This document shows, piece by piece, positions 26,601 through 35,137 of a stretch of DNA of 64,000 nt. The notes under the pieces are model-generated. The model did no database searches, was not told the origin of the DNA, and saw only the letters and a list, made by a program, of their open reading frames with translations. Position numbers and translations under genes: made by a program. The DNA comes from JABDPF01 sp037384065 (GTDB taxonomy: Bacteria; Pseudomonadota; Gammaproteobacteria; Xanthomonadales; SZUA-36). The first letter of the stretch is position 1; every line of letters begins with the position of its first letter. The stretch is taken from positions 1-64,000 of the forward strand of contig JARROJ010000006.1 of assembly GCA_037384065.1 (NCBI GenBank), in the 5' to 3' direction.

Positions 26601-27023
26601 TATTCCCACACCCCGCGCTTCGCCGGTGTCCAGCAACCCGGCATGACGGGGCAGGTCAAGGAGGACATCATCAGTCGCTTCGGCGAACTCGGCGTTCGCG
26701 TCCGCAACGGCGACGTCCGCTTCGAACCGGTTTACCTGCAGCGGGCGGAGTTCACGTCGCAGGCGAGCGCTTGGCGCTATGCCGGCGCGCGGGGCGCGTC
26801 ACGCGAAGACCTGGAACCGGGGACGCTCGCGTTCCAGTTCTGCGGCGTGCCCATCGTGTACCGGATCGCGGAGGCGACCGGCATCCGGATTTACGGCGCG
26901 AACGGCGCCGCGGACGAGCGGACCGGACCCGGGCTGGGCCCGGAATGGAGCGCCGCGCTGTTCCGGCGCGACGGCTCCATTCGCAGGATCGAGGTCGCCA
27001 TCGACGCCCGCCGCCTGCGCTGA
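23601..27023 (+). CDS. Large (1140 aa) GH94-related protein, candidate glycoside phosphorylase
   Basis: No signal peptide, so probably cytoplasmic. The N-terminal 300 residues look like a beta-sandwich (HYDRMPPFFIAVVSGHDHWM, STGGLTCGRGNPDNALFPYE). The middle matches the GH94 barrel in three places: GNWRDIFQNWEAL corresponds to F-R-D-x-x-Q-D, IGYWGDHQVIYLLALLEL to the SDHCAWLPL region, and RPEWNDANNALVG to DWND, making Asp650 the candidate general acid. Such length is known for the beta-1,3-glucan phosphorylase families GH149 and GH161. I recall close relatives annotated only as hypothetical. It is third in an operon with a sugar porter and a glycosidase, which suggests it degrades the imported oligosaccharide. 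Confidence 0.7.
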   Translation: MRDVYLANTPVRGHDPEVQGDIVRRDGSSWFRIGHYDRMPPFFIAVVSGHDHWMYVSSTGGLTCGRGNPDNALFPYETDDRIHDAWATAGPATFLLAERGGETRLWRPFDRSPAVYRRERHLYKSLTGNRLAFEEINHDLGLSFAYEWSTGDRFGFIRTATLRELDGHPVTVRLLDGIRNLLPYGVSSSMQANRSTLVDAYRQAEVEPATRAGLFSLSSIPTDRAEPSEALKATVAWSTGLKEPEILLSLDQIDAFCRGEAVTAESRRTGRRGDYLVHTTLELAAGAERQWRQVADVALGPSAVVALLDAVSGGIAPSDIDDDIEAGARRIRELVGRADGFQHSARPLTAARHFSNTLFNVMRGGVFRDEYRFPADDFLRFVEHGNRPLTKRFEALLAGLGDAPDRARLVAAAAATGDPDMERLALEYLPLTFSRRHGDPSRPWNYFNIDLRDADGRDRLGFEGNWRDIFQNWEALALSHPEYIEHFIAKFVNASTPDGHNPYRITRNGIDWEVLDPDDPWSNIGYWGDHQVIYLLALLELSQRYHPGALADWLEKPIFVYADVPYRIKGYRDLLRDPRASVRYDADSATRSARRVREIGSDGRLVVTADGTIHHVTLLEKLLVVILAKLAGLVPDGGIWMNTQRPEWNDANNALVGYGLSMVTLYQLRRFLDFLARLIERDAPDAFDVSSEVRDVFEAIESLFEDGPVAPGEAVDDAARKQFMDRMGAVAETWRDAVYAGPGGRTGRLATGRLHAFLERARALLDDSIERNRRSDGLFHSYNLLRIGAQGHAIEHLQEMLEGQVAVLGCGLLSPAEGADLLDRLRASRLYRSDQNGYTLYPDTPLPGFLEKNVIPADRVANNAFLSAELESGRTDIVERDGHGRLHFNGRFRNAAELRAALEQRDGPDDAAVDETCALFEDVFEHHRFTGRSGSMHKYEGLGCIYWHMNSKLLLAVGELLSRHTDDADRDRLAAHYGNIRAGLGAGKSPADYGAFPTDPYSHTPRFAGVQQPGMTGQVKEDIISRFGELGVRVRNGDVRFEPVYLQRAEFTSQASAWRYAGARGASREDLEPGTLAFQFCGVPIVYRIAEATGIRIYGANGAADERTGPGLGPEWSAALFRRDGSIRRIEVAIDARRLR

Positions 27024-27027
27024 GGCC

Positions 27028-29574
27028 TCAATCGCAGGTCAGCGTGGGCCGGCCCTGCCGAACGAAGCGAACGTCGCCGAACGCGATATCCGTGCGGGCG
27101 GCCGACTCCAGGGCGAAGGGCACGTCCACGCGACCCAGCGTCCCCGCCTCATCGGCGAAACACGTCAGGGCGATCGACACCTCGGTCCAGCCCTTGCCGA
27201 CGAAGGCGTCGGCCTGCCCCGTCAGGTCGATCGACCGGTCGCCGACGAACAGGCGCAACGGACCGTCCGCCGCGGCGTCCTGCCGAACGGCCAGGCGCAA
27301 AACGCCCGTGTCGCGGAACGCACCGAGGTCCAGCCCCGGTCCGGTCAGCATCAGGCGGCCGACGCCGGTGCCGCTGAATTCGACCCGCACGGCGTCCTCC
27401 TGCACGTTCATGTCGGCGGCGCGGGCCGTCACCACGCCACTGGCATGGGCCGCATACGCGCCGGCGAGCATCATCGCGGCGCCGTCATCCCCATTGATGA
27501 ACACGGCCCAGGGCGGCAGCGGGCGCCCGCTGTACAGCACGATCTCGTCGGTCTCGGTCGACGCCAACCCCGCAACCTCGGTCTCCAGCAGACCCGGGCC
27601 CGCCTCGTCCGAGGCGTAGTCGAGTCCATAACCGAACGCGAACAGCGGTTCGTAGTCCGGGTGATGCCGGTTGAGCCGGCCCTGCAGCGGATCCCGCGGC
27701 CAGCTGAACGACAGCCGTCCGCTGAAGTCGTGCCGTGGATTGCCGTCCTCGTCGCCGACCAGCACATCGGCCACGCCGACGCCCTCGCTGCCCGGCAGCC
27801 AGGCCGCGACGAACGCATCCGACGCATTGATCTCCGGGTTGGTCCACAGGGGGCGGCCCGACAGGAACACGCTGACCACCGGAATGCCGGCATCGCGGAA
27901 CTTCTGCAGCAGCGGCAGGGCGCGCTTGTCGCCAGGCTCGAACTCGAGGGTCGCCAGGTCGCCCTGGTACTCGGCATAAGGGTTTTCACCGTAAACGACG
28001 ACCGCCACGTCCGGACGCTGCACCCACGCGCCGTCGGCCGCGTACTCGACCTCGCCGCCGATCGCGGTCAGCGCCGCGCGCAGGCCGTCCAGGATGGACG
28101 TGCCGCCGGGGAAATCGCGTTTCGCGTTGCCCGTGCCCTGCCAGCTGATCGTCCAGCCGCCGCTCTGCTTGCCGATGTCGTCGGCCCCGTCGCCGGCGAC
28201 CAGCACGCGCTGGCCCGGCTGTAACGGCAACACGCGGCCGGCGTTCTTCAGCAACACGAGACTCTGGCGCACCGCCCGGCGGGCGACGTCGCGGTGCGCC
28301 GGGCTGCCGATCACGTCGCCCACGCGAGCGGCGCGTTGCGATGGCAGGCCGCGGTCGAAAACGCCGGACCGGAACTTGACGCGCAGCACGCGGCGAACGG
28401 CGTCATCGAGACGCGCGAGCGGGATCTCGCCGGACCGGACCTGGGCCAGGGTATTCCGGTACAGGGCCTTCCAATCATCGATCACCATGAACACGTCGAG
28501 TCCCGCGTTGAAGGCCGCCGCGCACGACGCGTTGGTGCACCCCGGCACCTGCCCGTGACCGTTCCAGTCACCGATGACGAAACCGTCGAAGCCCATGCGC
28601 TGCTTGAGCACGTCATCGAGCAGATAACGGTTGCCGTGCATCTTGGCGCCGTTCCAGCTGGAAAAACTGGCCATGACCACCTGGACGCCGGCTTCGATGG
28701 CGCCGACATAGCCCGGCACATGAATGTCCCGCAATTCCGCCTCGCTGATCCGCGCGTCGCCCTGGTCATCGCCGGCCCAGGTGCCGCCATCGGCGAGGAA
28801 ATGCTTGGCCGTCGCCAGCACGTGGTGTTCATCCAGGAACTCCGGCGCGGCCGGATCCCCCTGCAGACCGAGCACCATGGCCTCCGCGAATGCGCGAACC
28901 AGCGCCGGGTCCTCGCTGTAACTTTCGTAGGTGCGGCCCCAGCGGTCGTCCTGGGCCACGGCGGTCGTGGGTGCGAAGGTCCAGTCGATGCCGGTCGCGA
29001 GGACCTCGCGCGCCGTGGCCCGCCCGACCTCGCGCACCAGCGAGGGATCGTGGGTCGCCCCGAGACCGATGTTGTGCGGAAAGATCGTCGCGCCGATCAC
29101 GTTGCCGTGTCCGTGCACGGCGTCGGTGCCCCAGAGCAGCGGTATCGCCACCCCGCCGTCGGACGCATCGACCGATGCCCGGTAATAACGATCGGCCAGG
29201 TCGAGCCAGTCCGCGATCGTCGCGTCCCGCGCCTCGTTGGGGAACGAGCCGCCGCCGTTCAGGATCGAGCCGAGGTGGTACTCGCGGACGTCGCGCGGGC
29301 TGGCATGGCGGATCTCGGCCTGAATGATCTGGCCAACCTTTTCCTCGTCGCTCATTTTCGCGAGCAGCTCGGAAATGCGCCGCTCGAGTTCGGGATCGCG
29401 CGGGAACGGGGTTTCGGCCGCGGGCCAGGCTTCGGCGCCGAGAAGTTCCGGGGCCGGCTCGGGCGCCGGGCGTTGCGACGAATCCGGAGCCGGACCCGCA
29501 ACTTCGTCCGCGCAACCGGCGATAACGAGCCAAACGATGGCGATGGACAGTGTTCGAAGCAGAGGGTTGATCAT
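27028..29574 (-). CDS. GH3 family beta-glucosidase / exo-1,3/1,4-beta-glucanase lipoprotein
   Basis: 848 residues from ATG 29574, chosen because it begins a lipoprotein signal with lipobox VIAGC (Cys21). The GH3 N-terminal barrel shows IPLLWGTDAVHGHGN, ATAKHFLADGG and the nucleophile Asp in GFDGFVIGDWNGHGQ; the C-terminal alpha/beta sandwich includes LLKNAGRVLPLQPG; about 170 further residues form an ExoP-like galactose-binding domain. Such enzymes remove glucose from beta-1,3/1,4-glucan oligomers in the periplasm. It is convergent with the large GH94-like gene (4-base gap), so it has its own promoter but belongs to the same functional locus. Confidence 0.93.
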   Translation of the reverse strand: MINPLLRTLSIAIVWLVIAGCADEVAGPAPDSSQRPAPEPAPELLGAEAWPAAETPFPRDPELERRISELLAKMSDEEKVGQIIQAEIRHASPRDVREYHLGSILNGGGSFPNEARDATIADWLDLADRYYRASVDASDGGVAIPLLWGTDAVHGHGNVIGATIFPHNIGLGATHDPSLVREVGRATAREVLATGIDWTFAPTTAVAQDDRWGRTYESYSEDPALVRAFAEAMVLGLQGDPAAPEFLDEHHVLATAKHFLADGGTWAGDDQGDARISEAELRDIHVPGYVGAIEAGVQVVMASFSSWNGAKMHGNRYLLDDVLKQRMGFDGFVIGDWNGHGQVPGCTNASCAAAFNAGLDVFMVIDDWKALYRNTLAQVRSGEIPLARLDDAVRRVLRVKFRSGVFDRGLPSQRAARVGDVIGSPAHRDVARRAVRQSLVLLKNAGRVLPLQPGQRVLVAGDGADDIGKQSGGWTISWQGTGNAKRDFPGGTSILDGLRAALTAIGGEVEYAADGAWVQRPDVAVVVYGENPYAEYQGDLATLEFEPGDKRALPLLQKFRDAGIPVVSVFLSGRPLWTNPEINASDAFVAAWLPGSEGVGVADVLVGDEDGNPRHDFSGRLSFSWPRDPLQGRLNRHHPDYEPLFAFGYGLDYASDEAGPGLLETEVAGLASTETDEIVLYSGRPLPPWAVFINGDDGAAMMLAGAYAAHASGVVTARAADMNVQEDAVRVEFSGTGVGRLMLTGPGLDLGAFRDTGVLRLAVRQDAAADGPLRLFVGDRSIDLTGQADAFVGKGWTEVSIALTCFADEAGTLGRVDVPFALESAARTDIAFGDVRFVRQGRPTLTCD

Positions 29575-29832
29575 CGGGTGTCTTCTCTCCGTGGTTTCAG
29601 GGTTCCGGCACGCGTCGTTCGCGGGTCCCGCGATCGGGCTGCCACAGTGTACCGGCAGCACCATCGCTTCGACCACCCGTTGCGCCGCCCGCGGGCGCGG
29701 ATCCGTCACCGGGCGAGCGCGGTCCGCCGCGCCGGGACCGATTCGGCAGAGCGGCGCGCCCGCGCCGTTACGGCCTTGGACCTGGCCGCGGCGCAACCCG
29801 GTTTCCGGAATCGCTTGTACTCGCGCGCGGTT
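29575..29832. other. Intergenic region upstream of the GH3 gene
   Basis: No coding sequence is supported here. It must hold the promoter of the leftward GH3 gene, but I could not pick a convincing -35/-10 pair, and no copy of the LacI-type operator found at 20642 is present. The sequence is GC-rich until about 29830, where it becomes AT-rich at the rightward promoter. Confidence 0.5.
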
Positions 29833-29861
29833 TTGACTAATATCTATACATAACCTATACG
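29833..29861 (+). promoter_or_regulatory. Sigma-70-like promoter of the glutathione peroxidase gene
   Basis: TTGACT (29833-29838) is a five-of-six match to the -35 consensus; 17 bases further is TATACG (29856-29861), a -10 match in four positions. The region is locally AT-rich in a GC-rich genome. The start codon is 18 bases beyond. Confidence 0.55.
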
Positions 29862-29879
29862 GAATGAACAGAGCAGACC

Positions 29880-30422
29880 ATGAACAAAATCCTGTTAACC
29901 CTTTTGCTGACGGCGTTCGCCCTGCCCGCGCTGGCCTGTGACAGCGATCTTCTGAACCAGGATTTCCGCAAGCTGGCGGCTGACGAGCAGGTCAACCTGT
30001 GTGACGCCTACGAGGGTCGCGTGGTGCTGGTCGTCAACACCGCGTCGAAATGCGGCAACACGCCGCAGTACGACGGGCTGGAAAAACTGTACCAGGAATA
30101 TGGCGATGCCGGCCTGGTCGTGCTCGGCTTTCCGTCCAACGACTTCATGGGCCAGGAGCCCGGCACCGAGGACGAGATCGAGGAGTTCTGCCGCCTGACC
30201 TACGGCGTCGAATTCCCGATGTTCGAGAAAACGACGGTCAAGGGCGATGACGCGCATCCGTTCTACCGGCAGCTCGCGGACGCCGCGGGCACCTTCCCGA
30301 CATGGAATTTCCACAAGTACCTGATCGGCCGCGACGGCCAGCTGATCGCGGAGTTCAGCCCCCGCACCAAGCCGTACGACGAGCGGGTCGTGAACGCGAT
30401 CGAAGGCGCCCTCGGCCAGTAA
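29880..30422 (+). CDS. Exported glutathione peroxidase family protein
   Basis: 180 residues with a signal peptide (ILLTLLLTAFALPALA). The peroxidatic cysteine is in VVNTASKCGNTPQYDGLEKL, the catalytic Gln in GQEPGTEDEI, and the Trp-Asn pair in PTWNFHKYLIGRDG, so the Cys/Gln/Trp/Asn tetrad is intact. FPSNDF replaces the usual FPCNQF, so the Cys there is absent. It reduces hydrogen peroxide or lipid hydroperoxides in the periplasm, likely with a thioredoxin-like partner. It has its own promoter upstream and a hairpin downstream. Confidence 0.92.
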   Translation: MNKILLTLLLTAFALPALACDSDLLNQDFRKLAADEQVNLCDAYEGRVVLVVNTASKCGNTPQYDGLEKLYQEYGDAGLVVLGFPSNDFMGQEPGTEDEIEEFCRLTYGVEFPMFEKTTVKGDDAHPFYRQLADAAGTFPTWNFHKYLIGRDGQLIAEFSPRTKPYDERVVNAIEGALGQ

Positions 30423-30461
30423 ACGTATCTCCTCGCGCACGACAAGCGTGTGCATCCCGCT

Positions 30462-30498
30462 CGCCTGCGCCCCGGGCACCGTCCCGGGAGCGCAGGCG
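30462..30498 (+). terminator. Strong hairpin after glutathione peroxidase, probable terminator
   Basis: The arms CGCCTGCGCCCCGGG and CCCGGGAGCGCAGGCG pair over 15 positions with one bulged A and a 6-base loop. It begins 40 bases after the stop codon. Only a weak T-rich stretch (CTTCTTAA) follows, so intrinsic termination may be partial. Confidence 0.5.
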
Positions 30499-30536
30499 CT
30501 TCTTAACGGATTTCCCCGGCGGGACCCGCAGCGACC

Positions 30537-31013
30537 ATGAATATTTTCGTACTCGACACCGACATTCGCCGTTGCGCGCAATTCCATTGCGACCGTCACG
30601 TTTCCAAGATGATCCTGGAAAGCGTACAGATGCTGTGCACGGCGCTGCACAACCGCGGCGTCGAGGCGCCCTACCGGCCGACCCACGCCAAGCACCCGTG
30701 CGTTCTCTGGGTCGAGCGCTCCTGGGACAACTTCGAGTGGCTGGCGCAACTGGCCGTCGAACTGAACCGCGAGTACCGCTTCCGTTACGAGCGTTCGCGC
30801 GACCACGCCTCGATCGCGGTGCTGCGGCAGATCGAGACGCTGCGCTACGACGCGGCCGGCCTGACGCCGTTCGCGCAGGCGATGCCGGACCGCTACAAGG
30901 TCGACGGCGACGCGGTGACCGCCTACCGCCAGTTCTATCTCGGCGAGAAGGCGGCATTCGCGACCTGGACGCGGCGGTCCGAACCCGACTGGTGGCGCGC
31001 CCATGCCGCTTGA
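30537..31013 (+). CDS. Conserved protein of unknown function, phage-associated type
   Basis: 158 residues starting MNIFVLDTDIRRCAQFHCDRH. Invariant-looking segments are CDRHVSKMILESVQML, THAKHPCVLWVERSWDNFEW, LTPFAQAMPDRYK, AYRQFYLGEKAAFATW. I recall this small protein family from many bacteria and from phage genomes, where it has no assigned function. The paired His and Cys/His (FHCDRH, HAKHPC) could bind metal. It overlaps the next gene by 11 bases and is likely translated with it. Cytoplasmic. Confidence 0.75.
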   Translation: MNIFVLDTDIRRCAQFHCDRHVSKMILESVQMLCTALHNRGVEAPYRPTHAKHPCVLWVERSWDNFEWLAQLAVELNREYRFRYERSRDHASIAVLRQIETLRYDAAGLTPFAQAMPDRYKVDGDAVTAYRQFYLGEKAAFATWTRRSEPDWWRAHAA

Positions 31014-32223
31014 TCTTGCCGCCCTGCGCTGGCGGATCACCAACGATGACGTCATGGGCGGCCGGTCCCGCAGCCGGGTCGACGTGGACCGGGGCGCACT
31101 CGTTTTCGAGGGCGATCTCTCGCGCGAGAACAACGGCGGCTTCGCCTCGGCGCTCGGCACGCTCGAGGCCGGGTTGCAGCCGTTCCGCGGCGCGCGACTG
31201 ACCGTCGCCGGCGACGGCCGGCGCTACCAGATGCGGTTGCGCGGCGACACGGAACCCGACGGGATCGCCTGGCGAGCGGAATTCGATACCGGCTCCGAAC
31301 CGCAGCGGATCACGCTGTCCCCCGAGGATTTCGAACCCGTCTTCCGGGGGCGCCCGGTCGCCGACGCGCCACCGCTTGACGAGGTCGAGATCCGGCACGC
31401 CGGCTTCATGCTGGCCGGCGGCGACCCCGGCCCGTTCCGCCTGACGGTGAAGGATCTGGAGTTCGGCGCCGGGCGCGACGGCGCCCGCCTGGTCATCGGC
31501 GCCAACCGCGGCATCGGCCTCGCGCTGACGGCGGCGCAACTGGCCGACCGCCACGTTCGGCGCGTCGTCGCCACCCACCGGGGCGGCGCCGACACCAGCG
31601 AACTCGAACGGCTGGGCGCGCAGCACGACGGGCGCCTCGTCCTGCAGGAACTCGACGCGACCCGCGCGGACGATCTCGAGGCCTTCGCTGCCGCGCTGCG
31701 GCAGCTGGACGGCGGCATCGACCTCGCCATCCATGCGGCCGGCCTGCTGCACGACGGCAATCTGCAACCGGAGAAGACCGTCGGGCAGTGCGCGCCCGAC
31801 GCGCTGCAACGGCTGTTCGCGGTGAACGCGATCGCACCGCTGATGACCGCACGCGCGGTGCTCGGCGCGCAGTCGCGCTCGGCCCCCTTCGTGTTCGCGG
31901 CGATTTCGGCGATGGTCGGCAGCATCGGCGACAACCGCCTGGGCGGCTGGTACGGCTACCGCGCCTCGAAAGCGGCGCTGAATCAGTTCATGCGCACGCT
32001 CGCCAACGAATGCCGCGTGCGGCACCCGAACGCCGCGATCGTGTCGATTCATCCCGGCACGACCGACACGGCGCTCTCGCGCCCCTTCCAACGCAACATC
32101 GAGCAGGGCAAACTGTACACGCCGGAGCAGACCGCGAAACGGATCCTGGCGGTGCTGGAGCCCCTGGGTCCGACCGACAGCGGCCGCTTTTTCCATTGGG
32201 ACGGCTCCGAAATTCCCTGGTGA
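31003..32223 (+). CDS. CIA30-domain / short-chain dehydrogenase fusion
   Basis: 406 residues. Residues 1-155 are a CIA30 (NDUFAF1-like) beta-sandwich: WRITNDDVMGGRSRSRV, FEGDLSRENNGGFASA, YQMRLRGD and LDEVEIRHAGFMLAGGDPGPF. The remainder is an SDR of the C-factor/YciK-like type: ARLVIGANRGIGLALTAAQLA (NAD(P) motif), IHAAGLL, the catalytic Tyr-x-x-x-Lys in YGYRASKAALNQF and SIHPGTTDT. The SDR begins without its own Met. Both domains are usually separate proteins in bacteria, although the plant/cyanobacterial HCF173 type also combines them. The product may be a redox or complex-assembly factor; substrate unknown. Confidence 0.85.
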   Translation: MPLDLAALRWRITNDDVMGGRSRSRVDVDRGALVFEGDLSRENNGGFASALGTLEAGLQPFRGARLTVAGDGRRYQMRLRGDTEPDGIAWRAEFDTGSEPQRITLSPEDFEPVFRGRPVADAPPLDEVEIRHAGFMLAGGDPGPFRLTVKDLEFGAGRDGARLVIGANRGIGLALTAAQLADRHVRRVVATHRGGADTSELERLGAQHDGRLVLQELDATRADDLEAFAAALRQLDGGIDLAIHAAGLLHDGNLQPEKTVGQCAPDALQRLFAVNAIAPLMTARAVLGAQSRSAPFVFAAISAMVGSIGDNRLGGWYGYRASKAALNQFMRTLANECRVRHPNAAIVSIHPGTTDTALSRPFQRNIEQGKLYTPEQTAKRILAVLEPLGPTDSGRFFHWDGSEIPW

Positions 32224-32230
32224 GGTGACC

Positions 32231-32773
32231 ATGAAACCGAACATCGCAATCCGCCTGGCGCTGGGCCTCATCGCCAGCGCGAGCCTGCTGACCGGCTGCG
32301 TCGGCATGCCCCAGGGCGTCGAACCGGTCCGCGGCTTCGACCTCGATCGCTACCTCGGCACCTGGTACGAAATCGCCCGGCTCGACCATTCCTTCGAGCG
32401 CGGCCTCGAAAGCGTCACCGCCGAGTACAGCCTGCGCGACGACGGCGGCGTGCACGTCGTCAATCGCGGCTACGACCCGAAAAAGGGCACGTGGGACGAG
32501 TCGGTCGGCAAGGCCTATTTCGTCGAGGACGAAGACCTCGGCTACCTGAAGGTGTCGTTTTTCGGACCGTTCTACGGCTCCTACATCGTGTTCGAACTCG
32601 ACCCCGACTACCGCTACGCCTTCATTTCCGGACCCGACCGGTCCTACCTGTGGTTCCTGGCCCGCACCCCCGTCGTGGACGCCGCCCTGCTCGAGCGGTT
32701 TCGCGCCCGCGCCACGGAACTGGGTTTCGATTTGTCCGAACTGATCGTCGTCGATCACGAAACGGCGCGCTGA
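32231..32773 (+). CDS. blc: Outer membrane lipocalin Blc
   Basis: 180 residues from ATG 32231; an in-frame GTG two codons earlier is less likely. Lipoprotein signal with lipobox LLTGC. The lipocalin signature GTWYEIARLDHSFERGL is at about residues 39-55, followed by YSLRDDGGVHVVNRG, KAYFVEDEDLGYLKVSFFGPF and YLWFLARTP. It binds lysophospholipids or fatty acids and is attached to the outer membrane. It starts 7 bases after the CIA30-SDR stop, so it is co-transcribed with it. Confidence 0.93.
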   Translation: MKPNIAIRLALGLIASASLLTGCVGMPQGVEPVRGFDLDRYLGTWYEIARLDHSFERGLESVTAEYSLRDDGGVHVVNRGYDPKKGTWDESVGKAYFVEDEDLGYLKVSFFGPFYGSYIVFELDPDYRYAFISGPDRSYLWFLARTPVVDAALLERFRARATELGFDLSELIVVDHETAR

Positions 32774-32811
32774 CGGCGCCGCGACGTGACGCGCCGGTCG
32801 TGCGCGGCCCG

Positions 32812-33675
32812 CTACGGCGCGCCGGTCGTGCCCACGATCGCCCGAACGTAGTCGGCCAACCGGGACACCGTTTCCGCTTCGCGTCGATCCTTGTGGTGCA
32901 GATGGACGCCGACCTGACCGAGTCGCGGAAAGCGGCGTGAAAAGGGCAGGATGCGCAGCGTGTCCGGCACCGTTTTCTGCGCCAGCACGGTCACCCCGAG
33001 CCCTTCCTCGATCGCGGTCTGGATGCCCGAGATGTCGGTGTTGGTGTAGGAAATCCGCCAGGAACGGCCGACGTCCTTCAATACCTTGATGGCCCGCGCC
33101 CGGTAGAGGCAGGGCGTCGGTGCGACGATCAGCGGCAGCGTCGGCTGCCGATGGGTGTCGTGCCGGACGCTCGTCACCCAGACCAGCTCGTCGGCGCCGA
33201 TCCAGGACGTGTCCGTGCGTTCGGGGGAATCGCTCAGGGCCAGCACGAGGTGATACGGGTTCGGCTCTTCGGCCAGCAGGTTGGCGCTGAGGTCGCAGTG
33301 GATCTCCAGCGTCACGGCCGGGTAGGAATGCGCAAAACGCCCGAGCACTTTCGGCAGCAGGATGGTCGCGTACTCGCTCGGAATGCCGAAGCGCACGCGG
33401 CCGGAGATCACCGGAAGCGCGAGCTCCGCCAATGCCTCGTCGTTCAGCGCGAGGATCTGCCGCGCGTAGTCCAGCATCCGCTCGCCCGGCTGCGTCAGTT
33501 CGAGCCGGTGACTGCCGCGCACGAATACCTGCGCGCCGATCAGTTCCTCCAGGCGCTTGATCTGCAGGCTCACGGCCGGCTGTGACCTGCCCAGCAACTG
33601 GCCGGCCTGGGTAAAGCCCTTGACCTCGGTCACCGTCACGAACGACCGCAGGCATTCCATCGGCAGATTCCGCAT
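32812..33675 (-). CDS. LysR-family transcriptional regulator
   Basis: 287 residues. The N-terminal winged helix has LRSFVTVTEVKGFTQAGQLL and RSQPAVSLQIKRLEELIG, the typical LysR helix-turn-helix, followed by LTQPGERMLDYARQIL linker and two periplasmic-binding-like effector subdomains (GIPSEYA, LGVTVLAQ). It is divergent from the aminotransferase operon with 151 bases between start codons, so I infer that it controls that operon and itself. The co-inducer is probably a metabolite of the pathway, possibly an amino or keto acid. Confidence 0.93.
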   Translation of the reverse strand: MRNLPMECLRSFVTVTEVKGFTQAGQLLGRSQPAVSLQIKRLEELIGAQVFVRGSHRLELTQPGERMLDYARQILALNDEALAELALPVISGRVRFGIPSEYATILLPKVLGRFAHSYPAVTLEIHCDLSANLLAEEPNPYHLVLALSDSPERTDTSWIGADELVWVTSVRHDTHRQPTLPLIVAPTPCLYRARAIKVLKDVGRSWRISYTNTDISGIQTAIEEGLGVTVLAQKTVPDTLRILPFSRRFPRLGQVGVHLHHKDRREAETVSRLADYVRAIVGTTGAP

Positions 33676-33684
33676 GGTAAATCC

Positions 33685-33749
33685 ATTTATATTTCTAATG
33701 ATTTTATATTAAATATAAATTTCACAAATAGGTAGACATTTCTTAGGAT
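33685..33749 (+). promoter_or_regulatory. AT-rich palindromes and promoter between LysR and aminotransferase genes
   Basis: ATTTATATTT (33685-33694) and AAATATAAAT (33711-33720) are a perfect 10-base inverted repeat 16 bases apart; inside it TTTATATT-A-AATATAAA (33703-33719) is a second perfect palindrome. Directly after it, TTCACA (33721-33726), 17 bases, TAGGAT (33744-33749) form a weak -35/-10 pair reading right. A symmetric site adjacent to a weak -35 is the expected position for a LysR-type activator. Confidence 0.6.
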
Positions 33750-33826
33750 GAACGGAGAAGGTGCGCCCGTCGCGGGCCGTGGCGGCGAACGCGGCGGCCA
33801 CCCGTCGACCAACCGGAGGGCACCCC

Positions 33827-35125
<1,299 letters not shown>

Positions 35126-35137
35126 GAGGAGAACATC

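Noticed and set aside
29575..29796. Earlier in-frame start for the GH3 gene
   Set aside because: It would bury the lipoprotein signal at residue 75 and gives a basic low-complexity extension.
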